Source: Marinomonas sp. UCMA 3892 (GTDB lineage Bacteria; Pseudomonadota; Gammaproteobacteria; Pseudomonadales; Marinomonadaceae). Taken from it: a stretch of 64,000 bases of DNA. Made by a program: the position numbers and the translations under genes. The notes beneath the pieces are model-generated. The model did no database searches. It saw only the letters and a list, made by a program, of their open reading frames with translations, and was not told the origin of the DNA. The DNA lies in contig NZ_PTXN01000007.1 of NCBI RefSeq assembly GCF_012726345.1, forward strand, positions 1 through 64,000. Reading direction: 5' to 3'. Numbering within the stretch: the stretch's first letter is position 1; the number at the start of each line of letters is the position of its first letter. Of this stretch, positions 55,656 to 64,000 are shown one piece after another.

Positions 55656-56045
55656 ATGTTCAACGTTTCTCATGTTCATCACGTCGCCATCATTTGCTCT
55701 GACTATTTGGTCTCAAAACGATTCTATAGTGAGATTCTTGGCTTTCGCATACTAGAAGAGACTTATAGAGAAGAACGTCAGTCTTATAAATTAGACCTTG
55801 CCATTAATGACCAACAACAAATTGAGCTTTTCTCATTTCCATCACCACCAGCACGTCCTTCTCGGCCTGAGGCGCAAGGCTTAAGACACCTCGCCTTTGC
55901 AGTAGAAAATTTAGAAGACTGTATTAAACATCTAAATCAACAAGGCGTGATCACGGAAGACATTCGATTGGATGAACTGACTGGCAAACGTTTTACTTTC
56001 TTTGCCGATCCAGACGACTTACCACTTGAGCTTTACGAGCTATAG
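55656..56045 (+). CDS. gloA2: VOC-family protein (GloA2/YaeR-like)
   Basis: The 129-residue glyoxalase-fold protein has HVHHVAIICSDYLVSKRFYS, ETYREERQSYKLDLAIND, QIELFSFPSPPARPSRPEAQ, GLRHLAFAVENLEDC and DPDDLPLELYEL. The metal-ligand pattern (His, Glu, His, Glu) fits YaeR-type VOC enzymes, whose substrate is unsettled. It follows the LysR gene closely. Confidence 0.85.
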   Translation: MFNVSHVHHVAIICSDYLVSKRFYSEILGFRILEETYREERQSYKLDLAINDQQQIELFSFPSPPARPSRPEAQGLRHLAFAVENLEDCIKHLNQQGVITEDIRLDELTGKRFTFFADPDDLPLELYEL

Positions 56046-56110
56046 CCCCAATAAATCCAGCACTTATAAATCGGCATTTAAAATCAGCACCTAAAGCCAG
56101 TAACTCAAAT

Positions 56111-56150
56111 AAAAAACGCCCACTACTTTTCAGCAATGGGCGCTCTGTTC
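56111..56150 (-). terminator. Intrinsic terminator of the peroxiredoxin gene
   Basis: CGCCCA (56117-56122) and TGGGCG (56137-56142) form a stem around a 14-base loop. On the leftward strand the stem is followed by six T. The rightward side also has a T-rich stretch, so it may serve the convergent gloA2-like gene too. Confidence 0.75.
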
Positions 56151-56176
56151 TTTTTCTTGCTATAAAACAAAAAGTC

Positions 56177-56800
56177 TTATAGAGATTTAGAATTTTCAGC
56201 TAGGTAAGATGCAACACCTTCTGGAGAAGTATTCATACCTTTATCGCCTTTGTTCCAACCAGCTGGACAAACTTGACCATTTTCTTCGAAGAATTGCAGC
56301 GCATCAACGATACGAACCAATTCATCCATGTTACGGCCAATTGGCTCATCGTTTACTACTTGTGAACGAACAATACCTTTTTGGTCGATAACAAAAGACG
56401 CACGCATAGCAACACCAGCTGGGTAGTAAGAATCACCACCTTCTGACTCAATGCCATATGCTTTTGCAATTGCGTGGTCCATATCTGCAGCTAGCGTATA
56501 TTCAACTGCACCGATACCACCTTGCTCAACTGGAGTGTTACGCCAAGCATTGTGAGTAAAATGAGAATCGATAGAAACACCAATTACTTCTACACCCATT
56601 TCGCGGAATTTATCCATGCGGTGAGACATAGCGATGATTTCTGAAGGACATACGAATGTGAAATCTAATGGATAGAAGAACACGATTGCATATTTGCCTT
56701 TGATCGTTTCAGCAAGATTGAAAGAATCAACAATTTGACCATCTGCCAATACGGCTGGAACTGTAAAATCTGGCGCTTTTTTACCAACTAAAATAGACAT
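56177..56800 (-). CDS. Typical 2-Cys peroxiredoxin (AhpC/Prx1 type)
   Basis: The 207-residue protein has the peroxidatic Cys51 in DFTFVCPSEIIAMSHR and the resolving Cys in NGQVCPAGWNKG near residue 173, with HNAWRNTPVEQGGIG in between. It reduces peroxides using a thioredoxin-like partner. It lies next to a monothiol glutaredoxin gene in the same direction (70 bp apart), suggesting joint redox function. Confidence 0.93.
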   Translation of the reverse strand: MSILVGKKAPDFTVPAVLADGQIVDSFNLAETIKGKYAIVFFYPLDFTFVCPSEIIAMSHRMDKFREMGVEVIGVSIDSHFTHNAWRNTPVEQGGIGAVEYTLAADMDHAIAKAYGIESEGGDSYYPAGVAMRASFVIDQKGIVRSQVVNDEPIGRNMDELVRIVDALQFFEENGQVCPAGWNKGDKGMNTSPEGVASYLAENSKSL

Positions 56801-56871
56801 TTCTAACGTCTCCTTTTTCGCTTAGTGTTTAATAACCAATACTGCCACTCAATTTATATAGTGACGAAAAC

Positions 56872-57201
56872 TTATTCTTCTGAAGAACCTACTGCATCTT
56901 TTATCAAAGTTTGTAACTCACCATTTGCAGCCATTTCAACGATAATATCGCATCCACCTACTAGTTCACCTTTCACCCAAAGTTGTGGGAAAGTTGGCCA
57001 GTTAGCAAATTTTGGAAGCTCAGCACGAATATCAGGATTATCTAGGATATTTACAAATGCAAAACGCTCGCCACAGGACATTAGTGCTTGCACCGCCTGA
57101 GATGAAAACCCGCACTGCGGAGCGCGAGGATTACCTTTCATGTACAACAAAATATCGTTACTGCTAATCTGCTCTTTAATTGTTTCGATTGTATTACTCA
57201 T
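56872..57201 (-). CDS. grxD: Monothiol glutaredoxin (Grx4 type)
   Basis: The protein has 109 residues with the CGFS active site at Cys30 ([13 protein letters not shown]), the [19 protein letters not shown] segment and the usual glutathione-binding residues. It handles [2Fe-2S] clusters with BolA-type partners. I start it at 57201 ([12 protein letters not shown]), where GAGG lies eight bases upstream; a longer frame from 57234 adds 11 unlikely residues. Confidence 0.94.
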   Translation of the reverse strand: MSNTIETIKEQISSNDILLYMKGNPRAPQCGFSSQAVQALMSCGERFAFVNILDNPDIRAELPKFANWPTFPQLWVKGELVGGCDIIVEMAANGELQTLIKDAVGSSEE

Positions 57202-57444
57202 GCTAAAAACCTCGCTCTGCAACTGTCTATTCATAAGGGTAAATCAATTATTAATGCCCTTACTAAATTCAAGTCTATTAAATTCATTAAACTTGCATCA
57301 GTTTATTGGGTCTCGTGGTGTATTTACAACCCCAAAAAGAAGCTTTCCTTTCGACTTTCTCTTGTTAATTGCTCTTTACTCGCCTACCTGAGTGTATTAA
57401 ATTGGTCGATTACCTTTTTCCAAAGACATACAAGGAGTCCTAGC

Positions 57445-58350
57445 GTGTCGCCTAGACATTTTCTTACTCTGAAGGATCTATCTTCTGACGAGTTAAAACA
57501 GTTACTACTACGAGCTTCAGAGCTTAAGAAAATCCATCACGAAGGCACTCTATTTCAACCGCTGAAAAACCGAGTTTTAGCGATGATATTTGAAAAGTCA
57601 TCGACCCGAACTCGAGTTTCTTTTGAAGCGGGTATGGCTCAATTTGGCGGTCATGCGCTATTTCTTTCATCTCGAGATACACAATTGGGACGTGGCGAAC
57701 CAGTTGAAGATAGCGCGCGCGTTATTTCAAGCATGGTTGATGCCGTAATGATCCGAACCTTCGATCATAAAACCGTTGAAACCTTTGCTAAATACTCGTC
57801 GGTTCCTGTTATTAATGCTTTGACTGATGACTATCATCCATGCCAACTGCTTGCTGATATGCAAACGTATCAGGAACACCGCGGCTCTATCGAGGGTAAA
57901 AAAGTCGTCTGGGTTGGTGATGGCAATAACATGTGTAATTCATACATTAATGCAGCAGCTATGCTCGACTTCCAATTAGTCGTTGCTTGCCCTGTAGGCT
58001 ATGAACCCAATGCTGATTTGGTTGCAGAACACGCCGATCGAGTAACTGTGCTTCACAATGCGCATGAAGCAGCCACAGGCGCGGATCTAATTGTCACTGA
58101 TGTATTTGCCTCTATGGGCCAAGAAGACGAGCAAGAACAGCGCTTAAAAGACTTTGATGGCTTCCAAGTGAATGCCGAGCTAATGGCTAAGGCTAATCAC
58201 GATGCATTATTCATGCACTGCCTGCCAGCTCACCGAGGCGAAGAAGTATCTGCCGATGTAATAGATCATCCAGACTGTGTTGTTTGGGATGAGGCAGAAA
58301 ACCGTTTGCACGCACAAAAAGCACTGCTTGAATTTTTGCTCTGCCACTAA
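57445..58350 (+). CDS. argF: Ornithine carbamoyltransferase
   Basis: The 301-residue enzyme converts ornithine and carbamoyl phosphate to citrulline in arginine synthesis. Signature segments are [15 protein letters not shown] (carbamoyl phosphate loop, about 51), [37 protein letters not shown] and [13 protein letters not shown]. The start codon is GTG at 57445, chosen for AGGAG eight bases upstream. No clear ArgR box was confirmed upstream. Confidence 0.95.
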   Translation: MSPRHFLTLKDLSSDELKQLLLRASELKKIHHEGTLFQPLKNRVLAMIFEKSSTRTRVSFEAGMAQFGGHALFLSSRDTQLGRGEPVEDSARVISSMVDAVMIRTFDHKTVETFAKYSSVPVINALTDDYHPCQLLADMQTYQEHRGSIEGKKVVWVGDGNNMCNSYINAAAMLDFQLVVACPVGYEPNADLVAEHADRVTVLHNAHEAATGADLIVTDVFASMGQEDEQEQRLKDFDGFQVNAELMAKANHDALFMHCLPAHRGEEVSADVIDHPDCVVWDEAENRLHAQKALLEFLLCH

Positions 58351-58362
58351 CACAATATCAAG

Positions 58363-58398
58363 GCTCGTAAGGATCCCCTTCCCTACGAGCTTTTTTTT
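58363..58398 (+). terminator. Intrinsic terminator of argF
   Basis: GCTCGTA (58363-58369) pairs with TACGAGC (58384-58390), with extra G-C pairs inside, followed by eight T. It lies 12 bp after the argF stop codon. Confidence 0.88.
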
Positions 58399-58438
58399 GC
58401 CCCCAAACATTAAAAAGACGCATCAACCGTGAATTACT

Positions 58439-59365
58439 ATGAGCATTATTGAAGTTAGGCATTTAAAAACACTGACCGCACTTAGAGAAACCGGCAGCTT
58501 AGTCGAAGCGGCCGAACGAGTTCACTTGACGCAATCAGCTTTATCTCACCAACTTAAAGATCTTGAAGAAAAGCTAGGATGTCCGCTTTTCATTCGAAAA
58601 ACGAAGCCAGTACGTTTTACTAGCGCTGGATTGCGTCTATTACAATTAGCTGATGATGTGCTACTTTCATTCCGTTCCGCCCAGCGCGATATACAACGCT
58701 TCGCTGAAGGGGAAAGTGGCCGTTTGCATATAGCCATCGAATGCCACAGTTGCTATGAGTGGCTTATGCCGACTATTGATCACTTCCGCGAACATTGGCC
58801 GGATGTCGAGCTCGACCTTTCTACAGCCTTTGGTTTCATGCCATTACCAGCTCTTGCCCGCGGTGATTTAGATTTAGTAGTGACATCCGATCCACAAGAC
58901 ATTCCAAATATTGAATACATCCCATTGTTTCAATATGAGTCTCAGGTCGCCTTATCCAGACATCACGCTCTGGCAAAAAAAGAATTTCTAACACCTGAAG
59001 ATTTTGCGAAAGAAACACTTATTACCTATCCAGTCGAAACGGAACGCTTGGATATTTTTAAACACTTCCTCAACCCAGCGGACGTGTCACCGGCTAAAAT
59101 TCGTCATAGTGAGTTGACGCTGATGATGATGCAGTTAGTGGCAAGCGGCCGCGGTGTCTGTTGCTTACCAAACTGGGCATTAACAGAATACACCAACCGA
59201 CAATATGTCATTACCAAGTCGTTAGGTGAAGAAGGCGTTTGGTGTAAACTCTATTTGGCAATAAGAAAAGATCAGCGTGAAAACGCCTATATGGATGATT
59301 TGATTTCTACCGCATCAAAAACTTGCTTTAAGAATCTAAAAGGCATTCTAGCTCCAGAACTTTAA
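58439..59365 (+). CDS. metR: MetR-type LysR regulator
   Basis: The 308-residue protein begins MSIIEVRHLKTLTALRETGS and has LVEAAERVHLTQSALSHQLK with DLEEKLGCPLFIRKTKPVRF, closely matching MetR. The effector domain includes RLHIAIECHSCYEWLMP and MMMQLVASGRGVCCLPNWAL. MetR activates methionine-synthesis genes with homocysteine as co-effector. No met gene is adjacent, so its targets lie elsewhere. Confidence 0.9.
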   Translation: MSIIEVRHLKTLTALRETGSLVEAAERVHLTQSALSHQLKDLEEKLGCPLFIRKTKPVRFTSAGLRLLQLADDVLLSFRSAQRDIQRFAEGESGRLHIAIECHSCYEWLMPTIDHFREHWPDVELDLSTAFGFMPLPALARGDLDLVVTSDPQDIPNIEYIPLFQYESQVALSRHHALAKKEFLTPEDFAKETLITYPVETERLDIFKHFLNPADVSPAKIRHSELTLMMMQLVASGRGVCCLPNWALTEYTNRQYVITKSLGEEGVWCKLYLAIRKDQRENAYMDDLISTASKTCFKNLKGILAPEL

Positions 59366-59438
59366 AAACATCACTCAAAACCAACTTTCAAATGATTTCA
59401 CGAGCGAAGCCTAGACTAGGAAAAATAGAAGAATAAAT

Positions 59439-59464
59439 GAATAACTACATGGATGTAGTTATTC
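59439..59464. repeat. Perfect palindrome with 12-bp arms between metR and kinase genes
   Basis: GAATAACTACAT (59439-59450) is mirrored by ATGTAGTTATTC (59453-59464) with two bases between. It sits in a convergent intergenic region and lacks a T-run. It might be a cruciform or a terminator stem; no role was established. Confidence 0.5.
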
Positions 59465-59591
59465 GGGCGATACAGGAAGTCAAAGCCGGGGTTATGAGTT
59501 ATGGGCTATAAATGAGCCAATGTTGCTAAATCCATAAATAAGCGAGTCTACTTTAACAAAGTATTGGCAAGCGTAGTAATCGTTACAAGTA

Positions 59592-59620
59592 CAGCATCAG
59601 GACAAAGAGTTCTGATGCTG
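59592..59620 (-). terminator. Hairpin at the kinase stop codon
   Basis: CAGCATCAG (59592-59600) and CTGATGCTG (59612-59620) form a perfect nine-base stem that spans the stop codon of the leftward kinase gene. There is no strong T-run, so it is a weak terminator candidate. Confidence 0.45.
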
Positions 59621-61111
59621 ATTACGCGACCAAATCAAACTAAATTTAGCACCACCTGATTCACTGGCATCAATCAATACTGCACCACCATGCCAAAAAG
59701 CAATACGCTGAACAATCGCCAAACCTAATCCATAGCCACCTGAAGCTCGTGTACGACTGTTATCTAATCGCTGAAAAGGAATAAAGACCTTGTCTCTATC
59801 TTCAAATGCTATACCTGGCCCATCATCTTCAATATCTAACTGCCAACGCTCTTCATCATGAGAGAAAGTAATTACTATCTTACCTGCTGCGTATTTTGAG
59901 GCATTTAAAATAAGGTTCTGTAACGCTCGACTCAAATGATGCTCATCTGCTACAACCAAATCTGTTTCATCTATATTTACCTCGACACAGAGATGCTGAA
60001 GCAATAAATGATTATGCTGTAAAATATCACCAACCAGTTGAGAAATAGAAATTTCTTTGAAATTCAGCGCCAATGAACCAGCTTCCAACTTCCCGTAAGT
60101 TAACACTTCATCAACCAGTGTATTTAGTTCTTCAACATCACCCTCAAGGGCTTCAATAGTTTTAGCGACACTATCATCGACCTCGTCCTTCATCACCTCC
60201 AACCCAAATCGTAAACGGGCAATAGGCGTTCGCAACTCATGAGAAATGGCATTTATCATTTCACGTTGAACTTTTAGTAATCGTTGAATATGAGAAGACA
60301 TCGAGTCAAAAGAATATGCTAACTCTTTTAGCGTTCCACTACTGTCAGGAATGCCTTTCGGTAATCCACTTCGGCCACGAGCAATTTGACGAGTAATACT
60401 TTCGAAAGTTTTGCGCTTAAAGTCTAAGGAGATAAGCTCACGCCAAATTAGCATCAGCATAATTGCAATACCAACACCAACAACAATGACTACAATTAAA
60501 GTCAAAGACACATTATCATCATGAACAACAGACAAATAAACGGGGGTATTTGTATCCTTATCTTTCCAGACAAAGCCATATTCACTATAGGAACCACTCA
60601 CTAGAGCTACGGCAGTTAATGGACCAGCAACCTTGGTAGAAATCTCCTCCATAGAAAGACAAGACATACTTTTCAATAAGGTAACTTTGTCAGAATAGGA
60701 AATATCATTTGCTAGCAAAAACTGTGCTAGCAGAGACTCTATTTTAAAAAGTGGACGAGCTTGATTAGCATGTCCTATAAGAACTGGCTCATTAGTTTCT
60801 CCAAATGCAATCTGATAGCTATTATCAGGTAATTTAAGCCATTTTTTTTCCGTAACAAGAGAAGAGAGAGCCGCGATTGAAAACGGTTTAGAGGATTGGG
60901 AGGTCCAACTAAATTGGGAATCGGGAAGATCTTTTTGAATACCTGAAAGAAGTAAGACAGAGCTGATTTCAGCATCAACACAAAGCGATTGCTCAACTCT
61001 TGATGCGCCAAAACGAATTTGGGTGAATTCCATGACGATGTAACAACACGCCACAATAACGACACCTCCAAAAATAAGGTGTCGATATAACCGCCACATT
61101 TCAGCTCGCAT
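59597..61111 (-). CDS. Sensor histidine kinase (RstB-like)
   Basis: The 504-residue membrane kinase has a first helix (about 12-30), a periplasmic domain (about 35-205), a second helix (about 210-228), HAMP (about 230-285), a HisKA domain with MINAISHELRTPIARLRFGLE and an ATPase domain (NLILNASKYAAGKI, IEDDGPGIAF, GGYGLGLAIVQR). It belongs to the EnvZ/RstB class. It begins six bases after the regulator stop codon, so the pair is one operon. The signal sensed is not clear. Confidence 0.93.
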   Translation of the reverse strand: MRAEMWRLYRHLIFGGVVIVACCYIVMEFTQIRFGASRVEQSLCVDAEISSVLLLSGIQKDLPDSQFSWTSQSSKPFSIAALSSLVTEKKWLKLPDNSYQIAFGETNEPVLIGHANQARPLFKIESLLAQFLLANDISYSDKVTLLKSMSCLSMEEISTKVAGPLTAVALVSGSYSEYGFVWKDKDTNTPVYLSVVHDDNVSLTLIVVIVVGVGIAIMLMLIWRELISLDFKRKTFESITRQIARGRSGLPKGIPDSSGTLKELAYSFDSMSSHIQRLLKVQREMINAISHELRTPIARLRFGLEVMKDEVDDSVAKTIEALEGDVEELNTLVDEVLTYGKLEAGSLALNFKEISISQLVGDILQHNHLLLQHLCVEVNIDETDLVVADEHHLSRALQNLILNASKYAAGKIVITFSHDEERWQLDIEDDGPGIAFEDRDKVFIPFQRLDNSRTRASGGYGLGLAIVQRIAFWHGGAVLIDASESGGAKFSLIWSRNQHQNSLS

Positions 61112-61117
61112 TCTATT

Positions 61118-61837
61118 CTATACTTCTTTTACGAACAGGTAGCCTTTACTGCGAATAGTCTTTATACGGCGAGGATGAATTGGATCATCGCCTATTTTTG
61201 AACGTATACGAGAGATTCTAACGTCAACCGAGCGATCCTGACCATCGTATTCAATGCCACGCAATTCACCAAAAATTTCTTCTCGGCTTAAAATACGACC
61301 TGCATTACTAGACAGCAACCATAACAAATCAAACTCGGCACTCGTTAGTTCGATTTCTTCTTCAAGTAACCAAGCTTCACGGCGAGAGTTATCAATTGTT
61401 AGCGGCCCAAAAGTTAAGTTTTGCTCTTCCTTGGAAAGATCAAGCGTCAAATCTACATCCTGCGTACTGCGACGTAGCAAAGATTGAACTCGAGCCAACA
61501 ACACTCTTGGCTTAGCAGGTTTAGATACATAATCATCCGCACCTATTTCTAAACCTAATATCTGATCAACATCGTCACTACGAGCAGTTAACATCAGAAT
61601 AGGTCCTTTGTAGTCATTGCGTACACTTCTGCACACCGTAAAACCATCTGCGCCCGGCAACATAAGATCTAGAATAACCAAAGATGGCTGTTCCTCAACA
61701 ATACGGGAAATAGCTTTGCGTCCATCAGGCTCGATCCCAACAGTAAAGCCATTTTTTTGCAAATACTCTTGAGTGAGTAACGCCAAACGCTCATCGTCTT
61801 CAACAATCAAAATGGTTCTGTTGTCATCTATGCTCAT
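61118..61837 (-). CDS. OmpR-type response regulator (RstA-like)
   Basis: The protein has 239 residues: a receiver domain (acidic pair in VEDDER, phosphoacceptor D in LVILDLMLPGADGF, K in YVSKPAKPRVL) and a winged-helix domain (about 140-235: LTSAEFDLLWLLSSNAGRIL, YDGQDRSVDVRISRIRSKIG). The sequence is close to RstA. I begin it at 61837 (MSIDDNRT) because GAGG lies eight bases upstream; an ATG at 61864 would add nine residues. Confidence 0.93.
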   Translation of the reverse strand: MSIDDNRTILIVEDDERLALLTQEYLQKNGFTVGIEPDGRKAISRIVEEQPSLVILDLMLPGADGFTVCRSVRNDYKGPILMLTARSDDVDQILGLEIGADDYVSKPAKPRVLLARVQSLLRRSTQDVDLTLDLSKEEQNLTFGPLTIDNSRREAWLLEEEIELTSAEFDLLWLLSSNAGRILSREEIFGELRGIEYDGQDRSVDVRISRIRSKIGDDPIHPRRIKTIRSKGYLFVKEV

Positions 61838-61901
61838 GGGCAATCCTCGTCCAGTTGTTATCATTTTTAGTTTTAGTGACTTAAAATCAATTCGTTTAAA
61901 A

Positions 61902-62357
61902 TCAATCTACTAGAAGACTTCGAATTTGTCTAACTCTCTCGCGGTTATTACCAAAATCAGAGTAACCTACACGGGAAGCTGAACGCATATGAACAACACT
62001 ATCACCCTCCGGTAGATAAAACTCAACATCGTCAATATAGCCAATCAAAGCACTTTTCACTTCAAAGTGAACATAACCTAGTGTACTACTAACTAGATGA
62101 GCATTCCCTTTGCTTAAGATGAATGACTCAATAGACAACTGAGTCTTCATACGGTTACCTGTGTAAATTATAGGTTCTGCGTAATGCTCCACATCTTCCG
62201 GAGATGCTTGAGTTGATACACAGTTCGGAGAAGAAGGACAAGACAGCAATTCGCCATCCGTTATTCCAAGTCCTTCAGGCAATTTATTACTTATATTGAC
62301 GTATATAAAAAAGCCTACGAACAAGGCAACAATCAATGTAATTATCCAGCGAACCAT
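61902..62357 (-). CDS. DUF1499 domain-containing membrane-anchored protein
   Basis: The protein has about 151 residues with an N-terminal membrane helix (IITLIVALFVGFFIYVNI) and a DUF1499 domain (CPSSPNCVSTQASP, FILSKGNAHLVSSTLGYVHF, GDSVVHMRSASRVGYSDFGN). The function is unknown; the domain is common in marine gammaproteobacteria. I start it at 62357 (MVRWIITL) after AGGAG; an ATG at 62378 is an alternative. Confidence 0.85.
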   Translation of the reverse strand: MVRWIITLIVALFVGFFIYVNISNKLPEGLGITDGELLSCPSSPNCVSTQASPEDVEHYAEPIIYTGNRMKTQLSIESFILSKGNAHLVSSTLGYVHFEVKSALIGYIDDVEFYLPEGDSVVHMRSASRVGYSDFGNNRERVRQIRSLLVD

Positions 62358-62386
62358 GCTTCTACAACTCCTAGGCAATTTTCATC

Positions 62387-63289
62387 TTAACGAAACGATC
62401 TTTTACCTGGTTTTTTAGGTTTAAACTCAGGTTTGTCATTGCTCTGCCAATCAAAACCCTTAGGTGGTGCACGGCGAGCTCCGCCTGCAGTTGCTTTGTT
62501 TTTGTGGCGTTTTAATTCTAATTTTTCTTGCTGGGTTTTTGGTGTCAATTCCGATAATTTAAGATCAACCATGGCGCATAATGAGTTAACATCGGTTTCT
62601 TCCATTTCCACCCAACGGCCAACTTTTGCTTTCGAAGGTAAGAAGACAGGGCCAAAGCGAACTCGTTTCAAACGGTTAACTTTTACACCTTGAGATTCCC
62701 ATAGGCGACGAACTTCACGATTACGACCTTCCATCAAACAAACATAGAACCAGCGGTTAATACCTTCACCACCACCATCAACGATATCTGTAAATTTGGC
62801 AATGCCATCATCTAAAATGACGCCTTTTTTCAACGCGGCTAAATTTTCATCAGTAACTTCCCCCATCACGCGGACAAGGTATTCACGATCTATCTCAGTA
62901 GATGGGTGCATCAACCGATTGGCCAATTCACCATCAGTAGTGAAAAGTAACAAACCTGACGTATTGATATCCAAACGACCAACGGCAATCCAACGCTCTC
63001 CGCGCAGTTTTGGCAGTTTATCAAACACTGTAGGTCGACCCTCAGGGTCTTTACGAGTACACACTTCGCCTTCTGGTTTGTTATAAATAATAACACGGCG
63101 GTTTTCACCGGCTTCAGTAGCAATAATAGAGTAACCGTCTATTGTAATCGTATCTTTAACGCTAACGCGGTCACCCAATGTGGCAACTTCGCCATTAACT
63201 AATACACGACCTTCACGGATACGAGTTTCCATTTCACGACGTGAACCCTGACCCGCTCTTGCTAATACTTTTTGTAACTTCTCGTCCAT
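62387..63289 (-). CDS. rluB: 23S rRNA pseudouridine(2605) synthase RluB
   Basis: The protein has 300 residues: an S4 RNA-binding domain (about 1-60: [20 protein letters not shown]), a catalytic RsuA/RluB domain with [20 protein letters not shown] (catalytic Asp) and [10 protein letters not shown], and a basic Lys-rich tail. It makes pseudouridine 2605 in 23S rRNA. I start it at 63289 (MDEKLQKV) because GAGG lies six bases upstream; the frame extends to 63322. Confidence 0.93.
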   Translation of the reverse strand: MDEKLQKVLARAGQGSRREMETRIREGRVLVNGEVATLGDRVSVKDTITIDGYSIIATEAGENRRVIIYNKPEGEVCTRKDPEGRPTVFDKLPKLRGERWIAVGRLDINTSGLLLFTTDGELANRLMHPSTEIDREYLVRVMGEVTDENLAALKKGVILDDGIAKFTDIVDGGGEGINRWFYVCLMEGRNREVRRLWESQGVKVNRLKRVRFGPVFLPSKAKVGRWVEMEETDVNSLCAMVDLKLSELTPKTQQEKLELKRHKNKATAGGARRAPPKGFDWQSNDKPEFKPKKPGKRSFR

Positions 63290-63404
63290 TACGAACCTCA
63301 TATAGGGAATGCTTCTCAGCAACCCAGTTTTAGTAATATTAATTAACCATTTTTCGCATTATAAGCCACACACCGTGGGCCTTGACAGCTGAATATTAAA
63401 GATT

Positions 63405-64000
63405 TCACATAAAGGGCGCAGGATCACCTGCACCGACACGAACCACCTCAATACTATCTGCATCCATTTTAACTACAGTTGTCGGCTGTAACCCACAAAA
63501 GCCTCCATCAATAACTAAATCTAGCGCATGTTCTAATGTATCGCGAATATCATATGGATCTGTCATTGGGTCCGTTTCTCCAGGTAAAATAAGAGAAGAA
63601 CTCATAATAGGCTCACCCAACTCTTCTAACAAAGCAGACACTATGTTGTTATTCGGAACACGAATGCCGATAGTCTTTCTCTTCGGGTGCAATAATCGTC
63701 TAGGCACTTCTGATGTAGCACTGAAAATAAAGGTGTAAGGGCCAGGCGTATTGTTTTTCAATAAACGATAAAGTCGATTATCAAATCTTGCATAAGTAGA
63801 TATTTCAGACAAATCTCGACACACCAAAGTGAAGTTGTGCTTATCATCCAAACGGCGAATGGCTCGAATTCGATCAAGCGCATCTTTATCACCCAAATGA
63901 CAACCAAGGGAATACCCGCAGTCGGTTGGATAAGCAATAACCCCACCATTACGAATCACTTCTGCCGCTTGCTTTACCAAACGCGCCTGAGGATTTTCTG
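63405..64000 (-). CDS. yciO: YrdC/Sua5/YciO-family protein, 5' end cut by window edge
   Basis: The leftward frame runs through the right edge; the translated edge reads ENPQARLVKQAAEVIRNGG, matching the start region of YciO (NPQQRLINQAVEIVRKGG). Conserved segments include GGVIAYPTDCGYSLGCHLGD, LDDKHNFTLVCRDLSEISTY, NTPGPYTFIFSATSEVPRRL and RKTIGIRVPNNNIV, which build the L-threonylcarbamoyl-AMP-type pocket. YrdC/TsaC makes threonylcarbamoyl-AMP for tRNA; YciO is a paralogue of uncertain role. About a few residues of the N-terminus are missing. Confidence 0.9.
   Translation of the reverse strand, partial: ENPQARLVKQAAEVIRNGGVIAYPTDCGYSLGCHLGDKDALDRIRAIRRLDDKHNFTLVCRDLSEISTYARFDNRLYRLLKNNTPGPYTFIFSATSEVPRRLLHPKRKTIGIRVPNNNIVSALLEELGEPIMSSSLILPGETDPMTDPYDIRDTLEHALDLVIDGGFCGLQPTTVVKMDADSIEVVRVGAGDPAPFM

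Overview
The window reads as chromosomal DNA of a marine gammaproteobacterium, most likely Marinomonas or a close Oceanospirillales relative. This is inferred from the AT-leaning composition, the many cyclic-di-GMP and two-component genes, an OsmC-YcaO fusion protein, a DddB/DddC-like dehydrogenase pair of the kind known from Marinomonas, and Pseudomonas-like cobalamin genes. No rRNA, tRNA, CRISPR array or prophage was seen. The left edge cuts an ISAs1-family insertion sequence and the right edge cuts a YciO/YrdC-family gene.

Layout. 1-9 kb: IS end, an EAL phosphodiesterase divergent from an XRE regulator, a TrhA/hemolysin III protein, a lipoprotein amidohydrolase, uppP, a ZntR/CadR-like regulator, a dCache-GGDEF cyclase and cbpA-cbpM. 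9-16 kb: a strongly AT-rich surface island with a CsgD-like LuxR regulator convergent with a six-gene chaperone-usher fimbrial operon that carries two chaperones. 16-21 kb: a CstA-family transporter with a BtsS/BtsR-like LytS-LytTR system. 21-28 kb: osmC-ycaO fusion, mltC, a secreted alpha/beta hydrolase and a chemoreceptor. 29-34 kb: a catabolic cassette (GntP-type permease, iron alcohol dehydrogenase, CoA-acylating semialdehyde dehydrogenase) with a convergent IclR regulator. 34-37.6 kb: a GT9 glycosyltransferase, then a small rearranged region where the 3' end of a dihydrofolate-reductase-like gene is duplicated either side of a TetR gene. 37.6-47.7 kb: a leftward cobalamin operon (chelatase ATPase, cobB, cbiD, cobK, cobH, cobL, cobI, cbiG) followed by a permease. 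47.9-52.5 kb: a hybrid kinase and a REC-GGDEF-EAL regulator. 52.8-64 kb: YitT protein, two LysR regulators, a glyoxalase-like protein, peroxiredoxin, grxD, argF, metR, an RstA/RstB-like pair, a DUF1499 protein, rluB and a YciO-type gene.

Regulatory DNA is the most distinctive part. There are paired TTGCC-N5-GGCAA dyads before the XRE gene, a MerR-type dyad inside a 20-bp promoter spacer, three ACC repeats at exactly 20-bp period before the CstA-type gene, a perfect palindrome with 15-bp arms between the TetR and reductase genes, a dyad before the catabolic cassette, and a 9-bp tandem repeat before the CsgD-like gene. A terminator-like hairpin sits between the major pilin and chaperone genes. 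The best candidates for something undescribed are the fimbrial island with its CsgD-like regulator and the 3-hydroxyacid-type cassette. All family assignments come from reading the sequence; none was tested by a database search.
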